Source: Planctomycetaceae bacterium (GTDB lineage: Bacteria > Planctomycetota > Phycisphaerae > Sedimentisphaerales > UBA12454). Taken from it: a stretch of 64,000 nt of DNA. The notes beneath the pieces were generated by a model. The model did not search any database and was not told the origin of the DNA. It saw nothing but the letters and a program-made list of their open reading frames with translations. Where the stretch lies: NCBI GenBank assembly GCA_021371795.1, contig JAJFVK010000002.1:62001-126000 (forward strand), given 5' to 3'. Each line of letters starts with the position of its first letter. The stretch's first letter is position 1. Below, piece by piece: positions 53,040 to 62,853 of the stretch. Position numbers and translations under genes: made by a program.

Positions 53040-56000
53040 TTTTAAACAATCCTTTCGCATCTTCAATAATCATATATAACGCAGGCACGATATAAAGTGT
53101 GATTGTCGTGGCGAACATTACTCCGAAAGCAAGGCTGATGGACATTGGAATCAAAAATTTAGCTTGAAGGCTTTTTCCGAAAATCAGCGGCGCTAATCCG
53201 AGAAAAGTAGTTAATGAAGTAAGCAATATCGGACGAAACCGGGTGGTTGTACTGTCACAAAGCACTTCTGTCAGGTTGGAATTTTCTTTTCTTAACTCGT
53301 TAATCAGGTCAATGATAATAATCGCGTCATTAACGACAACGCCGGCCAGCGCTACAATGCCGAACATCGAAAGCAAACTGATGTTATATCCGAGCAGCAG
53401 ATGACCTATTACAGCGCCGACGATTCCGAACGGAATTGCCGTCATAATAATAAAAGGCTGCGAATAACTCCTGAACTGAACCGCCAGCAGCGCATACATC
53501 GCCAGCAGCGCAAGCGGGAAATAAATTTTCAGTGTGCCAAGCGATTCGTTTCGTTCTTTTTGCTCGCCGGCGAATTTAAACTGAAGGCCGGGGTAATCAG
53601 CCGCCAGTTCAGGTAAATTGCTCATCATAAGCTGCTGATTGATTTCATTGCTGTTTGCGACGTCCCCATCGACGTCGGCGGTTACGGTTACAACTCTTCT
53701 TCGGTCTATTCTGTCTATGGCTGCGTAGCCTCTTGAATATGTTATTTTCGCGACGGTATTAAAAGGAATTTCAGTTTCATCGGCCAGTCTGATTCGCATA
53801 TTCTCAACATCCGCGATGCTCCTTCTCTGTTGCTGCGGATAGCGAAGCATTACGCGAATATCGTCTCTGCCTCGCTGGATTCGCTGTACTTCATAGCCGT
53901 AAAAACCGTATCTGACCTGCTGTGCCAAATCATTCAGTGTAAGTCCGAGCATTCGTCCGCTTTCTGTGAGGTTGAGCCGGATTTCCGCTTTGCCTTCTTC
54001 AAAACTGTCGGCGATGTCCGTTACACCGCTGTATTGGCGTAAAGCGGTTTTCAGCTTTTCCGCACAATCAAGGAGGACATCGAAATTTTCATGCGAAAGT
54101 TCAATGCTTATTTCGTCTCCGGCGCTGAATATTTCAGATATGAAGGTCAGCGACGAAATGCCGGGAATGTCTCCTGCGATTTGACGCCATCTGTTCTTCA
54201 TATCAACGCTTGAGATTTTTCCGCGATGTTCGCTGTCGAGCAGTTCAACATTTACTTCTCCAAGATGCGCCTGTCCGGAAGAACTGCTGCTTTTTGCGAC
54301 AGGACCTCCGCGGGACAAAGCGGGCTGAGAGCCGATTGTCGCTGAAATATGTTTCACAATAGAAATATCGCCTTTCAATTTTTTGTCGAATTCAAGCCTT
54401 ACCTGTTCGGCGGCTTTTTCGAGTCTTTCAACTACTTCGCCAGTTTGTTTATACGGCGTTCCCATCGGCATTACAACTGTCGCAACCATATTGTCCGCTT
54501 CAGCGGAATCAAAAAATGTGAACTTAATCCATCCGCCTGCGATTGTGCCGATTGTTACGATTAAAATCGCCAGACTTATACTTAATGTCGCGTATCTGTT
54601 CTTAATCGAAAGTTCAGATGTCCGTTTGAAGGGACCGTATATAAATTTATGAAGGTTTACTCTTGTAATATTGTGTACTTTGTCTAAAATTTTTGTAAAA
54701 ATGTTCGGCTTATAAACTCGTGTCGAAGAAAGATGGGCGGGAAGAATCAATAAAGCTTCCGCAAGCGAAATTGAGAGTACGCAAACAACAATAATCGGCA
54801 TCGCCCGCAGAATTTTCCCCATTACACCGCCTGTGTACGCAAGCGGCACAAATGCTATAACCGTAGTAAACACAGACAGAAAAACCGGAATAGCCATTTC
54901 TTTTACACCCAGCACGGCCGAGTCAGTAATTGGCAGCCCTTTTTGTTTCAGCGCGAAAATATTTTCACCGACTACGATTGCGTCATCTACGACAATGCCT
55001 ACAACCAGAATAAACGCGTAAAGCGTCATCATATTGATAGTCATATCCCACATGGGCATAAGCCAGAATGCGCCGAGAAAACTTGTTGGTATTCCCCAGG
55101 TAATCCAAAACGCCAGCCGAAAATCGAGGAACAGCAGCAGACATATAAAAACAAGAATGAGACTGGAAATACCGTTATTTAGCAGCAGACTCATTCTTGA
55201 TTTTAAAATAATTGTATCATCTTCCCACATCGCAAGTTCGATGCCCTTCGGCAGCGAGTTTTTTTTCTGCTCAATATAAGTTTTAACCGCTTTGGCGACA
55301 TCCAGAACATTTTGTTTGCCGATTCTTCCGACCTGAATTTGAACCGCGCGTTTGCCGTCAAAGCGGCAGAATAAATCTGTATCCTCGAAAGCGTCGCGTA
55401 TTTGTGCAATGTCGCCGAGTCTGATTTTCGTGCCGTCGTTTCTGCTCAACAGAACTATGTCGGCAAATTCTTCGCCGTGATATTTCTGTCCTTCTGTCCG
55501 CACAAGAATTTCGCCGCCCTGTGTTTTAATTGAACCTGCCGGGATGTCGATGGAAGACGAGCCGACGATTTTTGCCACTTTGTCGAAGCTCAATCCGTAT
55601 CGCCGCATCGCCTCTTCGGATACTTCTATCGCGATTTCATAAGGCCGAACACCCCAGATGCTGACCTGACTTATTTCTTCCATCGTGGTTAAATCATCCC
55701 GTATTTGCTCGGCAAGATGTTTTAAGGTTTTTTCCGTCGCTTCGCCGAATAACACAATGGAAATTACTTTATGCGTTGTTTTCATTTCCGAGATAACCGG
55801 TTTTTCTGTTTCGACAGGAAAAGTTGTAATTCTGTCAACCGCGGCTTTGACATCGTCGAGAACTTCCTGAACGTCGGAATATTCTTCAACCTCAATGATT
55901 GTGCTGGCCGAGTTTTCGGAAGCGGTTGAAAGAACACGTTTAACGCCTTCGATTCCGTAGACAGCTTCCTCGACGCGAAGAACAACACCCTGCTCGACGT

Positions 56001-56205
56001 CTGCCGGCGTAGCGCCTCTGTACGGAACAGTGATTGATATTCGGTCGAGAGAAATTTCCGGAAAGACTTCAGTATTAATATTGAGAGCAGACAAAAATCC
56101 GCCGACCATTACAAACATCATCAGCAGATTTGCTGCGACGTGATTTGTCGCGAACCACGCGAGAATTCCTTTGTGTTCGACTTTATTTGTATTCGATTCG
56201 TTCAT
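53011..56205 (-). CDS. RND efflux transporter, inner membrane permease (AcrB-like)
   Basis: 1064 residues, the AcrB length. Twelve helices in two halves with two large periplasmic loops. TM4 has the proton relay: GIVVDDAIVVGENI (about 400-413; two Asp). The PN/PC subdomains begin VPYRGATPADVEQGVVLRVE. It lacks the classical multidrug loop signature so could belong to the metal or lipid subgroup; substrate unknown. It needs the adaptor encoded just upstream (ends overlap by four bases) and the TolC-like protein. Confidence 0.94.
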   Translation of the reverse strand: MNESNTNKVEHKGILAWFATNHVAANLLMMFVMVGGFLSALNINTEVFPEISLDRISITVPYRGATPADVEQGVVLRVEEAVYGIEGVKRVLSTASENSASTIIEVEEYSDVQEVLDDVKAAVDRITTFPVETEKPVISEMKTTHKVISIVLFGEATEKTLKHLAEQIRDDLTTMEEISQVSIWGVRPYEIAIEVSEEAMRRYGLSFDKVAKIVGSSSIDIPAGSIKTQGGEILVRTEGQKYHGEEFADIVLLSRNDGTKIRLGDIAQIRDAFEDTDLFCRFDGKRAVQIQVGRIGKQNVLDVAKAVKTYIEQKKNSLPKGIELAMWEDDTIILKSRMSLLLNNGISSLILVFICLLLFLDFRLAFWITWGIPTSFLGAFWLMPMWDMTINMMTLYAFILVVGIVVDDAIVVGENIFALKQKGLPITDSAVLGVKEMAIPVFLSVFTTVIAFVPLAYTGGVMGKILRAMPIIVVCVLSISLAEALLILPAHLSSTRVYKPNIFTKILDKVHNITRVNLHKFIYGPFKRTSELSIKNRYATLSISLAILIVTIGTIAGGWIKFTFFDSAEADNMVATVVMPMGTPYKQTGEVVERLEKAAEQVRLEFDKKLKGDISIVKHISATIGSQPALSRGGPVAKSSSSSGQAHLGEVNVELLDSEHRGKISSVDMKNRWRQIAGDIPGISSLTFISEIFSAGDEISIELSHENFDVLLDCAEKLKTALRQYSGVTDIADSFEEGKAEIRLNLTESGRMLGLTLNDLAQQVRYGFYGYEVQRIQRGRDDIRVMLRYPQQQRRSIADVENMRIRLADETEIPFNTVAKITYSRGYAAIDRIDRRRVVTVTADVDGDVANSNEINQQLMMSNLPELAADYPGLQFKFAGEQKERNESLGTLKIYFPLALLAMYALLAVQFRSYSQPFIIMTAIPFGIVGAVIGHLLLGYNISLLSMFGIVALAGVVVNDAIIIIDLINELRKENSNLTEVLCDSTTTRFRPILLTSLTTFLGLAPLIFGKSLQAKFLIPMSISLAFGVMFATTITLYIVPALYMIIEDAKGLFKNGKIEQQTN

Positions 56206-57419
56206 TTATTTTCCGAGCTTATGCGGATTTTCATTCCGTCAACGACAGCGTTAACGCTTCCGGTAACGATTTCGATTGCGTCATTGCTTCCGGTCTTAAT
56301 GTAAGCGTATTCCTCATCGGCACGCACGATTTCCACCGGCATAATACTTAAAACATCATCTTCCACTGTCCATATTTCTTCGCCGTTTCTAATCCAGTCT
56401 CTTTTGATTGCGAATGCGTTTTTGAAAGTTTTGCCTTTGATGCCGATGGTGACAAATGTGCCGGGCAAAAGGGCGTCTTTGATTGCGCCGTCTTCGTCGA
56501 TATGATTTGCGACTTCAACTACGACATGAACAAGTCTGGAAAATTCATCGACCTGTCCTGTTGTGCGTTTCACCTGTCCGTTAAAAACTCTTGCCGCTCC
56601 GGCGAAATCGGCTTTCACCTCGGCGATGCTGCCGGGCATATCGAACCACGCAAGCTCACCATCTTCCAGCGGGACTTCTATTTCAACTGCGTCGGTTCCG
56701 TACGCGCTGCCGACCGATTGGCCCGCGGCGATGTACTGACCCAAATCAACTTTTTTTTCCGTTACGCAAGTATCAATCGGAAGCGTAATACTGGTGCGTT
56801 CAAGATTTAGTTTCGCTTTCGACAGGGCGGCTTTTGTCGAATCCAGCATTGCCTGCGCCTGCTTTATTTGCGGCTCTCGAAGAACAAGCATCGAATTCGG
56901 CTCGCTGTCGGGATTTATCTGATGCCATTCTCTTTTCGCCACGGCAGCTTCCGATTTTTCGATGTCGAGTTTTACTTCCGCTTCTGCGACATTCGCCTGC
57001 GCCTGCTCGACCGCCAGTTCGTAATCTTTCGGCTCTATGCGAAATAACTCCTGACCGGCTTTGATAACTCCGCCGGCTCTGAACAGCGGATTGAGCAAGA
57101 CAACTTTTCCCGCCACCTGCGGCACTATCTGCACCTGCGATTTTGGTTTTACCGTGCCGTACCCATTGATTACCATTTCGATATTCCGCGGCGAGACAAT
57201 GGATGTCTTTACAAGCGGAGCGACTTCAGGATAACTCTCTTTTGCAGGCGACTTCTTTATCGCTATCATTATAATTGTCAGCAATACGCCCGCGATGATA
57301 ACAATCGCTGAAATTGTAAACTGCCGGTGCCGTTTGCGGAAGTTCGTAAACTGTTCAGATTTAATTTTTAACTGCTGCAGCAGCCGCTGCTGTGCATTTT
57401 TTAATTTTTCTTTATCCAT
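56202..57419 (-). CDS. RND efflux periplasmic adaptor (membrane fusion protein)
   Basis: 405 residues. Cytoplasmic head, one transmembrane helix (about 34-53), barrel-sandwich half motif (about 80-120: QIVPQVAGKVVLLNPLFRAG), a coiled-coil hairpin (about 120-200: AQANVAEAEVKLDIEKSE), second half motif, then beta-barrel and membrane-proximal parts. An HlyD/AcrA-type adaptor linking RND pump and outer membrane channel. It follows the TolC-like gene by four bases. Confidence 0.93.
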   Translation of the reverse strand: MDKEKLKNAQQRLLQQLKIKSEQFTNFRKRHRQFTISAIVIIAGVLLTIIMIAIKKSPAKESYPEVAPLVKTSIVSPRNIEMVINGYGTVKPKSQVQIVPQVAGKVVLLNPLFRAGGVIKAGQELFRIEPKDYELAVEQAQANVAEAEVKLDIEKSEAAVAKREWHQINPDSEPNSMLVLREPQIKQAQAMLDSTKAALSKAKLNLERTSITLPIDTCVTEKKVDLGQYIAAGQSVGSAYGTDAVEIEVPLEDGELAWFDMPGSIAEVKADFAGAARVFNGQVKRTTGQVDEFSRLVHVVVEVANHIDEDGAIKDALLPGTFVTIGIKGKTFKNAFAIKRDWIRNGEEIWTVEDDVLSIMPVEIVRADEEYAYIKTGSNDAIEIVTGSVNAVVDGMKIRISSENK

Positions 57420-57423
57420 TTCT

Positions 57424-58845
57424 TTATCCCGTCCAGTCTCCGCCTAAAGCGAGGAACAGATTAACTCTTGCGTTCCAAATTTGACCTTTAAGTATAGCAA
57501 GCGAATCCTCCGCCGAGTTTCTTCGGCGTTCAGTCTCAAGAACCGTCAGCAGCGTTTCCACGCCTCTGCTGTACCGGTCGCGGGCAAGTATTTCAGCGGC
57601 CTTTGCCTCGTCGAAACTTATTTGCGCGTATTGCAGCCGTTTGCGCAGCAGGTTTTCCGAAGCGGCCTGATCTTCGACTTCACGCATCGCCGTTACTACC
57701 GTTTTTGCGTATTGGGCGGCATGTTGGCTGAACAAAGCTTTGTCGTATTCGACCTGCGCTTTTAGTTGTCCGCCCATAAATATCGGCTGCGAAATACTCA
57801 ACAGCGCCGAATAAAGCCACGCTTCATCAACGAAAATAGAGTCCGAAGCATTCGACCTCCAACCCATTGAGCCGGTGAAAGTCAAACTCGGATACATATT
57901 CGCGATGCTCTGTCCGATTTTTTCATTTTGTGCTTTTAATTTAAATTCAGCCGCGACGATATCCGGCCTTCGCTGCAATAAAGTCGCCGGCAGTCCGACA
58001 GGTATTGTCTGCGGCAAAGGCAAATCGGCTATCGTATCGCTTATCGGTTTGGTTTTGCCCGGCTGGACTGCGATAAGAACATCAATCGCGTTTTGCGCCA
58101 GACGCAGCGACAACTCATAATCAGGAATCGCACTTTGCGCAGCGGCGTAATTTTGTCGTGCCAGCCGAACATCGACAGGGCCGACAAGTCCGAGCTTGTA
58201 TCTGTCTTCGACGATATTTAGAGTTTTGCCGAGACTTTCAGCGTTCGACTTTGCGATTGCCAGTCTGTTTTGCATCGCCGCGATGTTTATTCTGGCGTTG
58301 ATTACCGAAGCAATCAGCGAATTTATCACCGCGTTCTTGTCAGCTTTCGACGCGAGCAGTTTATTATATTGCGATTGTTTCGCGTGCCGCAGTCCGCCGA
58401 AAAGGTCGAGCACGTAACTTACGGAAAAAACATTTGTGTATGTACGTGTCTTTGTAACTCTGCCGGTTTTTTCAAGCGCAGAACCGGGCGGTCCTGAATT
58501 TTGTCGCAGTAATTGACTGTCCGAATTAGCTGTAACGTGCGGCAATAGTGCTCCGCCTGCGATTTTGTATGTCGCCTCGGCCTGAAGAACCTGCGCAGCG
58601 GCTATTCTTATATCGTAATTTCTCGCGATGGCTTTTTCTACAAGCTGATTGGTAGTATCATCGTTGAATCTTTCCCACCATCTGCCGGGATTGTTCGAGT
58701 CGGAGCTGTATGAAGCGTTCTCAAACGACCAGCCCGCTTTATCCGCGATGGTTTCCTGACGATTATATTTCGGCCCGACCATACAGCCGGTAAGAAAAAT
58801 ACCGCTCGTGATCAAAACAAAATATATTTTATTTTTGAACTGCAT
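57424..58845 (-). CDS. Outer membrane efflux lipoprotein, TolC/NodT family
   Basis: 473 residues. Lipobox LTGC (Cys at about 21), then paired OEP domains with the NodT-type segments RWWERFNDDTTNQLVEKA (about 56-73), DIRIAAAQVLQAEA and LLQRRPDIVAAEFKLKAQN (about 283-301). Three such chains form the alpha-barrel exit duct. Its start overlaps the end of the TetR gene by 17 bases, so this is the second gene of the operon. Confidence 0.94.
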   Translation of the reverse strand: MQFKNKIYFVLITSGIFLTGCMVGPKYNRQETIADKAGWSFENASYSSDSNNPGRWWERFNDDTTNQLVEKAIARNYDIRIAAAQVLQAEATYKIAGGALLPHVTANSDSQLLRQNSGPPGSALEKTGRVTKTRTYTNVFSVSYVLDLFGGLRHAKQSQYNKLLASKADKNAVINSLIASVINARINIAAMQNRLAIAKSNAESLGKTLNIVEDRYKLGLVGPVDVRLARQNYAAAQSAIPDYELSLRLAQNAIDVLIAVQPGKTKPISDTIADLPLPQTIPVGLPATLLQRRPDIVAAEFKLKAQNEKIGQSIANMYPSLTFTGSMGWRSNASDSIFVDEAWLYSALLSISQPIFMGGQLKAQVEYDKALFSQHAAQYAKTVVTAMREVEDQAASENLLRKRLQYAQISFDEAKAAEILARDRYSRGVETLLTVLETERRRNSAEDSLAILKGQIWNARVNLFLALGGDWTG

Positions 58846-59488
58846 AGTTTCTGCACAATCCGCTGACAGCTTCGTATGAAAATTCGATTATATGTTCAAT
58901 TCGCTGCTGAAGCGTGAAGGAAGTAAACTCCTGTCGTTTGACTCCTGAAAATAGATTATCCAACTGAATACTGTGCATCAATTGTGCTACAATGGAAGCG
59001 ATGCACAAAAGCGATTTTTCTTTCGGCAGACTCGGACATACCTTTGAAAATGCGCCGAGCATATGTTGAATTACCGGCTTAATCATCTCGTCTAAAAATC
59101 TATCTTTTGAAAATTTCGGATTTAGCATTTCCCATCCGCACATTTTTAAAAATCTTCTGCCGCCCGCTTCATTCGTAAGAGGTTCTACAAAAGATTCCGC
59201 GAAAACGGTAATAAGCTCCTTAAGAGTTAATTCATCGCCTCTTTCGTTGATAACTCTATCAATGATTTCTATCCTGCGTTCACGCAAATACTTCATTTTT
59301 CTGCTGATTACTTCAGAGTATAACTCAAATTTGCCGCCGAAGTAGTAATTTATCGCAGCCAGATTGCACTTTGCTTTTTGAGTCAACTGCCTTGCGCTTG
59401 TACCTTCAAAACCATAATCAGCAAACAATTCCTCGCCAGCATCCAGCAGTCTTATTTTAACATCACCATTTTCAATTTTATTTTCCAT
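58829..59488 (-). CDS. TetR-family regulator of the efflux operon
   Basis: 219 residues starting MENKIENGD; a longer reading of 10 residues crosses the operator and lacks a ribosome site. N-terminal HTH (about 10-55): IRLLDAGEELFADYGFEGTS, then AKCNLAAINYYFGGKFELYSE. The C-terminal ligand domain resembles CerR/PaaR-like DUF1956 (WEMLNPKF...MIKPVIQHMLGAF). It is the first gene of the efflux operon and sits on a promoter with two identical operator words. Confidence 0.93.
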   Translation of the reverse strand: MENKIENGDVKIRLLDAGEELFADYGFEGTSARQLTQKAKCNLAAINYYFGGKFELYSEVISRKMKYLRERRIEIIDRVINERGDELTLKELITVFAESFVEPLTNEAGGRRFLKMCGWEMLNPKFSKDRFLDEMIKPVIQHMLGAFSKVCPSLPKEKSLLCIASIVAQLMHSIQLDNLFSGVKRQEFTSFTLQQRIEHIIEFSYEAVSGLCRNYAVQK

Positions 59489-59503
59489 ATATACACCTAT
59501 TTT

Positions 59504-59552
59504 AAACATACGTTTCATACTAAAGTATAAAACATACGTTTAAAATAGTCAA
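59504..59552 (-). promoter_or_regulatory. Promoter with two TetR operator copies
   Basis: Minus strand: -35 TTGACT (59552-59547), 17-base spacer, -10 TATACT (59529-59524). AAACATACGTTT occurs at 59504-59515 and 59530-59541, 26 bases apart. One copy fills the spacer and the other covers the predicted start. Both have AAAC/GTTT symmetry, typical of a TetR-family site. Confidence 0.85.
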
Positions 59553-59611
59553 GAAACATTTTTTTATGGAAACCGGCAAAAGAAGATACGATATGTTTGT
59601 GTGTAAATAAT

Positions 59612-59646
59612 AAGGGATGGAAAAGATGTAAGCAATTCCATCCCTT
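59612..59646 (-). terminator. Terminator of the sensor kinase/response regulator genes
   Basis: Eleven-base stem AAGGGATGGAA/TTCCATCCCTT with a 13-base loop, 28 bases past the response regulator stop. On the minus strand a short T-rich tract (ATTATTT) follows. Confidence 0.75.
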
Positions 59647-59673
59647 TATATGCGTTTATATGACTAACGGCGG

Positions 59674-60138
59674 TTAAGCAGTTTGTTCTTGCGGTTGAGC
59701 GTCGACTTCGTCTGATTTATAATCCATCGGCGGCAGTTGGCTCAAAGTCCAGTACATATTAATGGTCTTCATAGCATCGAGGAACTGCTTGTAATCGACA
59801 GGTTTGACTATGTAGCCCGCGACGCCCAGGTCGAAACTGTCGAGGATATTCTGGTCAACGTCTGATGTCGTCAGAACAACGATCGGTATTCGCTTGAGGT
59901 CGGCGTCTGCCTTTGCGACCTTAAGGAACTCAAAGCCGTTCATTCTCGGCATATTCAAGTCCAGCAGAATGACACACGGTTTTGCATTGTTCGGGTCTCT
60001 TAAATACTCGAGCGCATCCTCTCCATCAACTTTGCGAAGCAGTTCGTTGGTGATTTTTAAGTCGTTCACCGCACGCTGTGTGATAATCGCGTCAACATCG
60101 TCGTCATCAACTAATAGAATTGGTTTGAAGTTTCGCAT
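59674..60138 (-). CDS. Single-domain response regulator (Rcp1-type)
   Basis: 154 residues: one receiver domain with acidic pocket VDDDDVD, phosphoacceptor Asp60 in VILLDLNMPRMNG, Thr/Ser near 90-91 (VVLTTSD), and Lys112 in YIVKPV. No output domain; a Gln/Asp-rich tail of about 25 residues ends it. It resembles Rcp1, which partners phytochrome-like kinases. Its start overlaps the kinase gene by 32 bases, so the pair is fixed together. Confidence 0.93.
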   Translation of the reverse strand: MRNFKPILLVDDDDVDAIITQRAVNDLKITNELLRKVDGEDALEYLRDPNNAKPCVILLDLNMPRMNGFEFLKVAKADADLKRIPIVVLTTSDVDQNILDSFDLGVAGYIVKPVDYKQFLDAMKTINMYWTLSQLPPMDYKSDEVDAQPQEQTA

Positions 60139-61993
60139 GTTTAACCTCTGTCTTTTCCTTTCTTAATGTAAAGTGGAATGTACTTCCAACTGTCGGCTGG
60201 GATTCGACCCAGATTTTTCCGTCGTATTTTTCAATAATTCTTTTAACTACTGAAAGACCTATGCCGGTGCTTTCCTCTTCGTCGCGTCTGACAAGGGTCT
60301 GGAAGATTTTGAAAATCTTTTCGAAATATTTTTCTTCGATTCCGCGTCCGTTATCGGAAACGCTAAACTTCCAGCAATCGCCATCATCGATGCATTTCAG
60401 GCGTATATAGCCGTTCGGTTTATCCATATATCTAACCGCGTTATTGATTAAATTCTGGAATATCTGCTGCATATGCGTTTTGCTGCATACAAGCGTCGGG
60501 AAGTCAGTTTCGAATACTATTACAATATTATGCGGAATTTCGGTATTGGCTATGATTTGCCGAAGCATATCATTTATACTTACCGGCAGAATATCTTTTG
60601 CGTGGCCGAGTTCAGAATAAGTAAGAATACCGCTGATAAGTTCGCTCATGCGTTCTGTTCTTTTTAGCAGCGTATGCAGATAATATCTGCCCTGATCGTC
60701 GAGCTTCTTTCCGTAATCTGTCATAAGTATTCCCGCCAGACTGCCGATAGCACGCAACGGAGCTTTAAGGTCGTGTGCTGCCACGTGCGCAAAATCAGAA
60801 AGTTCTCTGTTGGCGATTGTCAGATTTTTAATGCTTTTTTCGAGTTTTTCATTAAGGCTTTGCTGTTCGGCTTCTGCTTTTTGGCGTTCGACGATTTCCT
60901 TGTTGAGATTAACCATTGACGTTGTGGTTAACTGCAGATTTTCAGTCATTCGATTAAACGCCGCGGCCAGATGTCCCATTTCGTCTTTCGAATCTACATC
61001 TACTCTTTGCGAAAAATTACCCATTGCTATCAAAGCAGTAGTCCGCAGCAGTTTTGAAATCGGTCCGGTTATGTCCGACGCTACAAAGATTGATAACACA
61101 ACGCCCGCTATCAGGATTGTCAGCCCGACAAGAATCGTTGTGTTTCGCAATGCGGCAAGTTTCCTGCTGAAGCCTTCATACTGATACACTGTTATTATGC
61201 AGAATTTTTCATTTTCAATCGGCACATACGCGATATAACTGTCCGCGCCCCAGACAGAAGCACGCTCGAAACCTATTTTTGATTTTTTAAGTTCCGATAG
61301 AACATGTTCTGTTCTGCCGTTGGGCAGTTCCAGCCTTCTGAACAGCTTGCTCTTGTCTCGACAAGCCAAAACGGTACCATCATAATCGATAAGAATAATA
61401 GAAATGTCCTTGTCCTGAACAAAGCTATGGATATTTCCGACTAATTGTGTAATAGGTATCCTGGCTAAAATAAAACCCATAAAGTCGTCGAAAAAGTCCC
61501 TCTCGCAGAATCCTATTTCCACACAAGGCTCATCTAATTCCGGCACATAGGGGTTATATGCACTGAACGCTTTGTTGGGGTTCTTTATCGCTTTTCCGAA
61601 AACTTCGGAATTACTTATATTCGAAAAATTTACTACCTGCTTTCCATAAACTAATTTTAATTCTTCCTGTCCTGTTTCTTTGGTGTAAGAAATGGAGCCG
61701 AACTCCGGTGTAAATTTTTCAAGATACCCGACAAGGAAGTTTTCCTGTTGTTTTTTGAAATAAGTTGTTACGGCTTCAGAGTGGCCGATTTTCTCCAGTA
61801 ATTGTTCTTTGTTGTTTATCGCGATTTTTATTTGTTCGCCGGTATGGTTGGCGTAATATTGCAGTTTTTCTTTTTGGTCTTGTTTGATAGAATTAAACGT
61901 AAGTATATACGAAGCGATACCCAGTGCGACAGTAACCGCAAGGACAAGCCCTGTTTGCAAGACCATAATTTTTATTCGTATCGACTTAAACAT
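60107..61993 (-). CDS. Membrane sensor histidine kinase with periplasmic sensor, HAMP and phytochrome-type kinase core
   Basis: 628 residues. TM1 (about 10-31), a periplasmic dCACHE-like region (about 33-285), TM2 (about 288-308), HAMP (about 308-360), a coiled coil (about 365-400), the HisKA box FAHVAAHDLKAPLRAIGSL with His, and an ATPase with N box IFQNLINNAVRYM, G1 DNGRGIE and G2 STGIGLSVVK. Its core resembles cyanobacterial phytochrome-linked kinases. It follows the PstS-like gene by 17 bases. Signal unknown; the neighbours suggest a solute taken up by the porin and binding protein. Confidence 0.93.
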   Translation of the reverse strand: MFKSIRIKIMVLQTGLVLAVTVALGIASYILTFNSIKQDQKEKLQYYANHTGEQIKIAINNKEQLLEKIGHSEAVTTYFKKQQENFLVGYLEKFTPEFGSISYTKETGQEELKLVYGKQVVNFSNISNSEVFGKAIKNPNKAFSAYNPYVPELDEPCVEIGFCERDFFDDFMGFILARIPITQLVGNIHSFVQDKDISIILIDYDGTVLACRDKSKLFRRLELPNGRTEHVLSELKKSKIGFERASVWGADSYIAYVPIENEKFCIITVYQYEGFSRKLAALRNTTILVGLTILIAGVVLSIFVASDITGPISKLLRTTALIAMGNFSQRVDVDSKDEMGHLAAAFNRMTENLQLTTTSMVNLNKEIVERQKAEAEQQSLNEKLEKSIKNLTIANRELSDFAHVAAHDLKAPLRAIGSLAGILMTDYGKKLDDQGRYYLHTLLKRTERMSELISGILTYSELGHAKDILPVSINDMLRQIIANTEIPHNIVIVFETDFPTLVCSKTHMQQIFQNLINNAVRYMDKPNGYIRLKCIDDGDCWKFSVSDNGRGIEEKYFEKIFKIFQTLVRRDEEESTGIGLSVVKRIIEKYDGKIWVESQPTVGSTFHFTLRKEKTEVKHAKLQTNSIS

Positions 61994-62010
61994 TTTGCTT
62001 CCTGAAATTA

Positions 62011-62841
62011 CTATTCAGCTTTTACCGGTACCGCGCCGGTACTTCTGACAATCTCTGCCGCATCTTCACTGTAAAGAAAATCAATAAATTCTTTCGCCAG
62101 TCCTGCCGGCTGACCTTTACAAGCAATGCCGAGCGGAATAACGTGTTTGTATTCACCGTTGAGTACGTTTTCACTCGAAGGCTCAATGCCGTCAACTTTC
62201 AATATTTTCAGTTTGGTATTAATAACCGCCGACAATGGCAGAAAACCAATCGTCTGCTTGTGATCCAGCATTGCAGAGACAGCTTCAGGCGTAAGATACA
62301 TTACTTTTGCCGCCGGACTGTTCACATCGGCAAACCCAGGCAGCGTTTTACCAAGAACGCTTAACGCAGAGTCGCCGGCCTCTCTGGTCAGCGGATATAT
62401 CTTGCCGGGCTTTACGCCGAGCTGACTCCAGTTTTTTATTTCGCCTTTATAAATGCTGAAAATCTGCTGCGTTGTGATGTTGTTAATATCGTTGGTGTCC
62501 CATCGAACGACGAAGACTATTGGCGTTTTGGCGAATACTACTTGTGTTACGCCGGCGTACTTTTCAGCGTCTTTGAGTTCGCGTGCTGTTCTGGCCAAAT
62601 CCGCTTTGTCTGCTATGACAGCCTTTATACCGGCGGTGGAACCGATGCTCTCGGGAATCTTGATTTTTGTTCCGCTGTGTTTGGCCTCAAAAGCGGTCGC
62701 CAGAGTACGTAAAAGCTCTGCGCTGTCGCCTGTGCCGGTGATTGTTATTTTATTTGTCGATGCGCTGTTGGCGTCAGAGGCACCAAACGCCGCTGAACAT
62801 ATTAAAATAACTGCTGCTAATGTTAAAATTATATTTTTCAT
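62011..62841 (-). CDS. Phosphate-type substrate-binding protein (PstS-like)
   Basis: 276 residues with signal peptide (about 1-20: ILTLAAVILICSAAFGA). PBP-like family 2 fold: ITITGTGDSAELLRTLATAF (about 32-51), IGSTAGIKAV, and FSIYKGEIKNWSQLG (about 127-141), the hallmark of PstS-like proteins. No pstCAB genes follow, so it may be a sensor partner or work with a distant transporter. It is between a porin and a sensor kinase on the same strand. Confidence 0.88.
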   Translation of the reverse strand: MKNIILTLAAVILICSAAFGASDANSASTNKITITGTGDSAELLRTLATAFEAKHSGTKIKIPESIGSTAGIKAVIADKADLARTARELKDAEKYAGVTQVVFAKTPIVFVVRWDTNDINNITTQQIFSIYKGEIKNWSQLGVKPGKIYPLTREAGDSALSVLGKTLPGFADVNSPAAKVMYLTPEAVSAMLDHKQTIGFLPLSAVINTKLKILKVDGIEPSSENVLNGEYKHVIPLGIACKGQPAGLAKEFIDFLYSEDAAEIVRSTGAVPVKAE

Positions 62842-62853
62842 TTTTGTTTCCTT

